Assembly (NCBI RefSeq): GCF_000003815.2
Contig: NC_049991.1
Location: forward strand, 8,116,976 to 8,180,975
Reading direction: 5' to 3'
Length of the DNA: 64,000 bases
DNA from: Branchiostoma floridae
Taxonomy: Eukaryota; Chordata; Leptocardii; Amphioxiformes; Branchiostomatidae
The translations under genes were made by a program, and so were the position numbers. Positions 57,836 to 64,000 of this stretch are shown here, one piece after another. The stretch's first letter is position 1. Each line of letters begins with the position of its first letter. The notes beneath the pieces were generated by a model that searched no databases, was not told the DNA's origin, and saw nothing but the letters and a program-made list of their open reading frames with translations.

Positions 57836-59741
57836 GATCCGTTTCCTCTAGAAGAATTCCTGCACATTTCTTAACAATTCAGTCATACCTAACTACATTT
57901 TGCTACTACTTTAACGGTTGTAGTTTGTGTCCGACTGATACACTGGTCACAGCATGTGCTTTCCCCTCTCAGTGCAAGCTAGTATGAGCTGTTTGGAGCA
58001 AGCATTCCTGTATTTTTGTTGTCTTTGCGGAAGGCCTGTCAAAGGAGTTAAGACCAATCATAATAGTGACAGGCGTCAGCTTTACATTGTAAACACAAGA
58101 GAACCGGAAAGGTATGGAGCATACATCCCTTCTTTTGATAAAATAGAACAGTCACAAGCTTGACAACGTAAACACTTGTCATCAAGAAAATACTGGGATA
58201 CAAAGTCATCTTTTAAAAACTTTAATTGGTTTATGCATAATTTATAGACACTGCGTCATTTATACATCAGGTTTGGCATTTGTCTATAAGCTGGTTTATG
58301 CAAGGTTTTGTGTCATTTGATTATATTGGATCTTATTTCATGTCTCTGTCAGCCCTTTGGACTGTTTGGTTGAACAGAAAGAAATTTTGAAATGGTTTCG
58401 AGTTTGTTTTCCGTCATTCCTTCTGTATCCCATAGTGCCTCAGAAACAAAGCGTGACATCAATTCTGACGTCCTTCTTTTGAATATGAGATAATTGTTCA
58501 GAAAAAATAAAGCAACAATATGCTACATTTGTCATAGATACAATGATAGACATGCTAAATGTCAAAGAGTAATAAGGAAGCTCTATACAGCAAATGAATA
58601 CAATACGAAAAGAATCTTTATTTCCTGCAAGTTTCCTTGATTCAAATTAAGGATCTATGTAGAGTTCTTACTATTTAATTTTCCACATTTTATAATACTA
58701 TACAGAAATGGTCCATTAATTGCATGTCTAAAGACTTATCTTGCTCACCAATAAACAAGAAAAACAACTAAACTACAAACCGCACATGGAAACAACTGAT
58801 CGACCGACTTCAGTACTAGTAGCTAAGTAATGCAATGAGTTTCACTTTTAGCTTTGTCACTTGGTGGTGGCAGGGTTGTAGCCAGCACCTGTCCTTCAGT
58901 CCTTTGAAGGAATTTTGCAGCTGGGGACTGAAAAAATTTTTCCCCATTCCGTCCCCTGGGACAGACAAAATTGATATGTAAGACGTAAAGATATTAAAAA
59001 AACTGACACCCATGTGTTCTTCTTCACCAAAACAGGTGCCATTGAACAGCTTAGTCTACAAGAAAAATGCAGGAAATAGTGTTTCAGAGGGTCTTGATTT
59101 AAAACATTTCTGGGACCCAGACCCCCTAGAAATGACGCGCAACGTCATGCCATGCCTTCGGTGCTCGATAGGACTCCCATTAAAAATCAAGGGGACTGAA
59201 AATGATTTCAGGCTGGCTACAACCCTGGGTGGTGGTGACTTCATTTTTGCTGTTGTTGACCACTTAGACCAGATATTATCAGTTCTCTAAGTGGTTACCT
59301 TGGGCTGGTTTGACTGTACTTTTGTTAACTACCTACAAAAATTAGTCCTGTTGCTGTTTTCAATACATTGGGTTTTACTGATTTTGTTATTTATGATGAT
59401 GCCCGGATGATGATGATGATGTTATATATTGATTAATGACACTGACCATAAATAACCTATCAAATATTTATACTATTATGCAAAACTGCAATTACAAGCT
59501 ATTTCTATAATTTGGATAAAGCTGAAATTTCTAATTTTCTGCTGGGTATTTTGAGTCCTGATTTATACACGTGATATCAATTATACAAATTGTATTGTAC
59601 ATGTACAATGTACTTTGTTTGTAATTGTAGGCAAAATTTTCACATGTCCCCTCCCCACTAAATTAATAAGTTTGCAGTTCGTTTTTTAGATATTATGGAC
59701 CAAGCATAGACTAAAAGTGTCCTGGAACATAGTATAGATAC
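57836..59741. other. 5' flank of the polycystin gene
   Basis: This spacer carries the presumed promoter and 5' UTR of the polycystin gene on the minus strand. I see no TATA box or clear start element. It contains one complete hAT-like element (58871-59227) and otherwise AT-rich sequence without support for a gene. Confidence 0.5.
58871..59227. mobile_element. hAT-like non-autonomous element with 8-bp target-site duplication
   Basis: Inverted ends CAGGGTTGTAGCCAGC (58871) and GCTGGCTACAACCCTG (ending 59227, small mismatch inside) are flanked on both sides by GGTGGTGG (58863-58870 and 59228-59235). CAGGG ends plus an 8-base duplication are the hAT hallmark. Length 357 bases, no transposase frame. 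Confidence 0.85.
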
Positions 59742-59906
59742 TTCAAGTTCTTGTGGCAGTACAGTCCTTGGTCTTTTTTCAACTTTTGGTTGTGGTGCTT
59801 TGATTAAGGTCATGTGTCTTGCAGTCTTCTGCGCCAGTCTTGGGGTTTCTTCAGCACAAATATCCAGAAGGGAGGTTGATGTTCCATCAGCAGTTACAGT
59901 TGTCCT
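59742..59906 (-). other. Unassigned possible exon (55 codons, phase 0)
   Basis: Between an acceptor-like GATAG at 59907-59911 and a donor-like GTATCT (59736-59741) there is an open 165-base stretch, reading RTTVTADGTSTSLLDICAEE and PRLAQKTARHMTLIKAPQPK on the minus strand. It lies downstream of the CENPX stop. The Thr/Lys/Pro-rich composition suggests a disordered protein tail or head. I recognise no family, and there is no partner exon nearby. Confidence 0.25.
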
Positions 59907-60177
59907 CTATCACACCAAGAAACAAGTGTTATGGGTTATAAGACATTAGACCAAGGCAAAATATGTCAGACTCAAGGAAACACATGTATATCAATACCAT
60001 AACGAATTGCATATGAGAAATGTTTTGTTTGCATACGTCAATACATCATTATACTTTCTCAAGTAATGTACACGGCCCAATTTTCCAATGGTAATTTTGC
60101 ATGAATCAAGGACTGCTATAAAAAGCCCTTTCACAGGGATCAGAACGTATGTGTGGCGACAGGAATTCTAGGTAATA

Positions 60178-60350
60178 CTGTAAATGCATTTAAGTTCGTG
60201 GGGATTTAATTTCGCGGAAGCGGAAAAAAGGACTTTTCGCGGTGGTCTTAATTTCGTGGTAGCACCATGCATTGTAGTCTCTTACTGTTATGGAAAAATG
60301 TTCGCGGTCAATCAAACATTAATCCACCGCGAACATTTCTGAATTTACAG
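60178..60350. mobile_element. MITE with CTGTAAAT ends and TA target duplication
   Basis: A 173-base element with ends CTGTAAATGCATTTAAGTTC and the inverse of CTGTAAATTCAGAAATGTTC, flanked by TA on each side. It has split a copy of another repeat that is also present uninterrupted at about 61805-61885, so the empty site can be read directly. TA duplication suggests a Tc1/mariner-type transposase in trans. Confidence 0.85.
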
Positions 60351-60772
60351 TATGTCAAAGGGTTAGACCCCCCAAAAAGAAAACAGAACCCACCTGGATT
60401 CAGTTGTTATGCAAATTGAAACAATGGTTGAGACAAGGACTGTTTACTTTTTGAGGCCTTTATCTTTGTTACCTGTCGCCGCGCCGCACATGCATTCTGA
60501 TCTCTGTGAGACAGATTAGTTGTAAAGATGTAGTGTTCCGCTCTGGCATAACTTGCCTCACAAACTTGTAAATAATTTGCCACGATACACAACATTAATT
60601 TGCACAGTTTGTATGCATGCCCTGAAATTTATATATTTTCTGACTGAGCTATTTTGTTACTTGCGGTAGGCAATTCACTAGACACTCAACCAGACAACGG
60701 ACACAATCATTTTGGGGTAGCAACTTGGCAACACCTACCGGTTGTTTTATAGATGTTTTCAAACTTTTCTGC

Positions 60773-61015
60773 TCAGAAATCCAGCAGTAGTTGGGGGAGG
60801 ATCTTCTCCAAGTGCTCCACCTCCACCGCCGCTGCGCCCTCCGAGCGCGCCTGGTCCGCCGCCCGGGCCGCCATCTCCAGTACAAACATCCGCAACAGTT
60901 CTGTCGTCAGTTTGACGGAGTCCTGGTTCATCCGAGTCTTCCCGGTGTCCTGGAAGTGCCGTTTGACTATCTTCTCTACAGTAGACGACTTGAAAGTGGC
61001 GCCATCGTCTGCCAT
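60773..61015 (-). CDS. CENPX: CENP-X / MHF2 histone-fold protein, 80 aa, intronless
   Basis: An 80-codon open frame begins at ATG 61013-61015 (context CCAAGATGG) and stops at 60773. It starts MADDGATFKSSTVEKIVKRH and ends VEHLEKILPQLLLDF. The ending E-K-(I/V)-L-P-Q-L-L-L-D-F and the total length match vertebrate CENP-X (about 80 residues). CENP-X pairs with CENP-S in a histone-fold tetramer used both in the CENP-T-W-S-X kinetochore complex and with FANCM in DNA repair. The whole coding sequence lies in one exon, although vertebrate CENPX genes are split. It is locally CpG-rich. An antisense frame (60753-61051) is a shadow. Confidence 0.93.
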   Translation of the reverse strand: MADDGATFKSSTVEKIVKRHFQDTGKTRMNQDSVKLTTELLRMFVLEMAARAADQARSEGAAAVEVEHLEKILPQLLLDF

Positions 61016-61286
61016 CTTGGATCTTACCCACAGTGCTTAAAAACGGGATAATCCATTTATAGTTATTGAGTGGTCTAACCCGATAATTCATTAAGTTACA
61101 CTCTAAACAACAAAAAAAGCAAACAATCTGTAGTTTTATCAGTCATAAAATTATCAGCCATTTGAGATTACAAATTCATTTAGTCCTTTCAATGACGTTA
61201 TTTCTATCCTCAGCCCCTGTCCTACATGAGCCATATATGATTGGTCCCCAATTAAGGTCAAAGGTGAAGCTTCCACAAGTGACAAG
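61016..61286. promoter_or_regulatory. Probable bidirectional promoter upstream of CENPX
   Basis: This 271-base interval separates the CENPX start codon (minus) from an AAGATGGCGG start context on the plus strand at 61284-61293. Both ATGs sit in a YY1-like AAGATGGC sequence, a common start-site element of housekeeping genes. An inverted CCAAT box (GATTGGTCC, about 61239-61247) lies inside. No TATA box is clear. The promoter role is inference from position and motifs. Confidence 0.45.
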
Positions 61287-61325
61287 ATGGCGGGTTTTGG
61301 TGGAGATTCTTGGTTAGAAAACTAA
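61287..61325 (+). other. Possible 5' coding exon or short uORF head-to-head with CENPX
   Basis: ATG in a strong AAGATGGCGG context opens MAGFGGDSWLEN and then a TAA stop after 12 codons. A weak donor (TTG|GTTAGA at about 61311) could splice it onward. No following exon can be joined with confidence. It may be the first exon of an unrecognised plus-strand gene, an upstream ORF, or chance. Confidence 0.25.
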
Positions 61326-62287
61326 TTTTCTTCCTATTTTCTTCTACGTTTCTTTAATCTTCTACCATTTTATGAAGACAGATACTATAGGTTTTATCCA
61401 TATCATAGTGGATAACGTTTTGTTACAGTTGTGTTGCTGAGGGATGTTTTTTTTATGAGAACGTACACACAGAGATCGATCATGTGATTTTCAGCTGGTG
61501 TGTTTTTGACACTTTCGATCGAGGTACAGTATACTACGAGAAGCCGAGTCTTCGAAATAGCCAGAGGTTTCTTAAGGAATTAAAAAGCCTTGTACCTCAC
61601 CTACATTTGCATGAACCCGGTTACGCACATAAGTAATGGACATAGACTCCCAGCTTCCTGTAAACAAATCATTCATCAAATTTGACACAAGAAAATCTTC
61701 TGTGATCTTCTGTGGTTGGAAGGTGGCCCCCGAGGTCGTATTTGTCGCTAAAAAGTTGGTTGCAATTTTCAAATGTCGAAAGTGTCGGTTACAAAGATGG
61801 GAATAAGCCCTTTCACAGAAGTCAGAACGCATGTGAGGCGACCGCGACGGGAATTTTAGGTAATATGTCAAAGGGTAGTGCGCACAAAAAGGAAACAGTT
61901 GTATGTGTCGACCATTGTTTCGATTTGCACAACAACGTCCAAACGGGTTTTGTTTGCTTCTGTCGAGGGGCTTATTTAGCCATGGAAAAAGACGAAAATA
62001 TTTAATTGGTGTTAAAATCAGCGCTATCTCTGCTTTGAGGTCCTCTTGTGAGAGTACTGGTTCTATGCACGATATACTTTACTTTCGGTACAGGAAAGAT
62101 CAAGACTGCTTACATCCCTACTCCTCATTCCGATGCCCCTATCCCTAACAATATGCTTTCGCAGAGTTTACTATGCATGTGTGGGCGACAGAAATTCTTG
62201 GTAATGTGTTAAAGGTGAATGCCCTCTGGTTCCGACCATTGTGTTGATTTATGTAACAATGTCCAGAACATAATGGCAGAATGTTTA

Positions 62288-62495
62288 TAGCCTGGTATCC
62301 AGCCGTAATATAGCTTCCGAGTCTCTTCTTTCCTCTCTGGTAATTGCCAGAGAGGAAAGAAGAGACTCNNNNNNNNNNNNNNNNNNNNNNNNNNNNNNNN
62401 NNNNNNNNNNNNNNNNNNNNNNNNNNNNNNNNNNNNNNNNNNNNNNNNNNNNNNNNNNNNNNNNNNNNTATATTACGGCTGGATACCAGGCTAGT
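62288..62495. mobile_element. Palindromic non-autonomous transposon interrupted by an assembly gap
   Basis: Perfect 25-base inverted ends (TAGCCTGGTATCCAGCCGTA with ATATA, and its complement ending at 62493) enclose a second perfect inverted pair of 22 bases (62319-62340 and 62347-62368) next to 100 N (62369-62468). AATGTTTA flanks both sides (62280-62287, 62496-62503), giving an 8-base target-site duplication. The gap size is arbitrary. Confidence 0.8.
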
Positions 62496-63184
62496 AATGT
62501 TTACGTTCTGGGGCCTTCACCTTTGACATATTACCCAGAATTCCTGTTGACTGCATATGTATGGTAAACTCTTTGAAAGAGCTGATAAATTGTCCTGTCC
62601 CACTTACTAGTAAATGTTTGGACTCAGAACCCTTGTGGACATATTTTAGGCAAATGCAGTGATTTGGGCCCCTACTCTGTGTTTCAGCCAGCATAGGGGG
62701 CTTTACCATTGTTTTGGCTTTATTTCCAAAACAAATTTGAAGTTTGACCCTCAAAATGCAGCAGAAAAAATTCAGAGGGAAGATGCCCTCAGACCCCCTA
62801 CAATGCTTATATGTGTACTGCTTGCCACATAGTTTCACCTTGCTTTGATGTCCCCTATGTTGTCAAAAAATCCTGGTGAGAACCCTGGGATACATGTAAA
62901 TACCCCAGCTACTTGAACTTCTCCAGCCTTCCAGTATGTTCTCTGTTGCCCTATGCTGTAATGGCCAATAGAGGACACTGGCACGTACTAGAACCTGTCA
63001 TTACTGTGATAACTGAAGTCTAATGGCTGTCATGAGATCCATTAGGCCTGCTCAAGTTAAATCTCTGTTTCCCACATGATACAACAATAAAGCAGTCACT
63101 TGGACATTCTTCCAAAACTGGCAATGAAAATAGAAAGAATGCCAACTCGTTTTTTGTTAAAGTTATGCGATTTTTTTGCATTAG

Positions 63185-63335
63185 ATTTTTATGATGACTT
63201 TTTTCCTACTGGCTGGAAATACACCCAATATTATTTTTATTTGATGACTGGAGGGTCTTTCACTTTTATGGTGCTTTTATTTTGCGATAGGAGAGAAAAT
63301 AAGTTTTTGGCGATTGGATGCAATTGTTCTGTACC
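63185..63335 (+). CDS. Candidate internal exon of an unidentified membrane protein
   Basis: An open stretch bounded by a T-rich acceptor (TTTTTTTGCATTAG) and a perfect donor (GTAAGT). In phase 1 it reads FYDDFFPTGWKYTQYYFYLM, TGGSFTFMVLLFCDRRENKF and LAIGCNCSV, with one likely TM helix. The composition looks more protein-like than the surroundings, but I recognise no family and cannot link it to another exon. Alternative: chance open frame in AT-rich DNA. Confidence 0.3.
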
Positions 63336-64000
63336 GTAAGTAAAATGATACATTGATTGAAAACGCATATTTACAATGTCATTATTCTGCAGTAGAGCAG
63401 TTACAGCAAATATAAAACCACCATGAAGGTTTTAAGGTTTACAGTATATGATATGGCTATAATTTATAAAAGACAAATGCTGTAAACCAAAGAATTACAT
63501 AATTGTGGCCGTAGTATCCATTACGACTTTGGAAAGGGTCAGACCATGGCCGTGGCAGTCTAATGCATTTGTCTAGTGACAGTTTTGTTAGTGAGTGCAA
63601 AACAAGGCCACTGGTAGCTCAGGATGTATATCCAGACGTTTCCTACGTTTGTGTTTCAACTATACGGCCGCTCGCTATAACATTCTTCCTTGGAGTTGAA
63701 GACAACATGTAGGTATACATAATTCTGTAGACTAGTGATATGCGTTACAGCATGTATACTGATATGTGTGTTGTATGTATGATTTGTTGGTCATAATTTG
63801 TTGAGATATGTTATGATCATGTACAAACTGTATGTGAAAGAAGGGACAAAATATAATGCTTAGGTCTGTTGCTGTAGTAGATATCATAGGATTGATGGAA
63901 GAAAGTTAGGTACTAGTATGAAAGACTAGGATTCACAAAATATACATGTACAATGTATACATAGCCAAAATAAAGTTGTATGCTTTTTTGTAAAGTATGA

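Noticed and set aside
60753-61051. Plus-strand frames of 95 and 86 codons over CENPX
   Set aside because: GC-rich antisense shadows of the conserved minus-strand histone-fold frame.
61572-61871. 99-codon minus-strand frame with a GATF segment faintly like the CENP-X start
   Set aside because: Similarity covers only a few residues, the rest does not match a histone fold, and part of it lies in a dispersed repeat also seen at 60118 and 62540.

Overview
The window is eukaryotic, intron-rich, AT-rich genomic DNA with two 100-base runs of N (41813-41912, 62369-62468), so it comes from a shotgun assembly. It is dense in short non-autonomous transposons, tRNA-derived SINEs and (CATGTA)n-type sequence. 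The three recognisable genes (FAM20A/C-type kinase, a giant polycystin-1-family receptor, CENP-X) and the sea-urchin-REJ/PKD1-like domain mix point to an invertebrate deuterostome. A cephalochordate (amphioxus, Branchiostoma) is my best guess; that is inference, not proof.

Layout. (1) 1-1210, plus strand: the last three coding exons of a FAM20A/FAM20C-type secretory-pathway kinase. (2) 1211-5403: convergent intergenic stretch with 3' flanks. (3) 5404-57835, minus strand: one complete polycystin-1-family gene that fills most of the window. By eye I can chain 68 coding exons with consistent splice phase from a signal-peptide ATG (57833-57835) to a TAG stop (5404-5406), about 3,760 codons. The order of domains is: signal peptide, C-type lectin, two EGF, F5/8C (discoidin), second C-type lectin, six EGF, WSC, uncharacterised beta-rich region, PKD repeats, REJ, GPS, TM1, PLAT, ten further TM segments of the polycystin channel core, and a cytosolic tail. 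(4) 57836-60772: repeat-rich spacer with one unassigned possible exon. (5) 60773-61015, minus strand: CENP-X (MHF2), intronless. (6) 61016-61286: probable bidirectional promoter, then a weak candidate 5' exon of a plus-strand gene and repeat-rich sequence with one candidate membrane-protein exon (63185-63335).

The introns of the polycystin gene hold the most unusual material. There is a roughly 1.3-kb minisatellite of about 31 copies of a 41-44 bp unit, each resembling a REST/NRSF (RE1) site. There is a roughly 0.6-kb tandem array that copies the 3' splice site and first part of a PLAT exon about six extra times. There is a 15-bp minisatellite open on both strands. Several mobile elements abut splice sites, including one at the donor of the signal-peptide exon. 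Some elements show target-site duplications directly, and one can be compared with an empty site in the same window.

The genes are not an operon and show no obvious functional link. All exon borders are hand-read from splice consensus, phase and family similarity, without RNA evidence.
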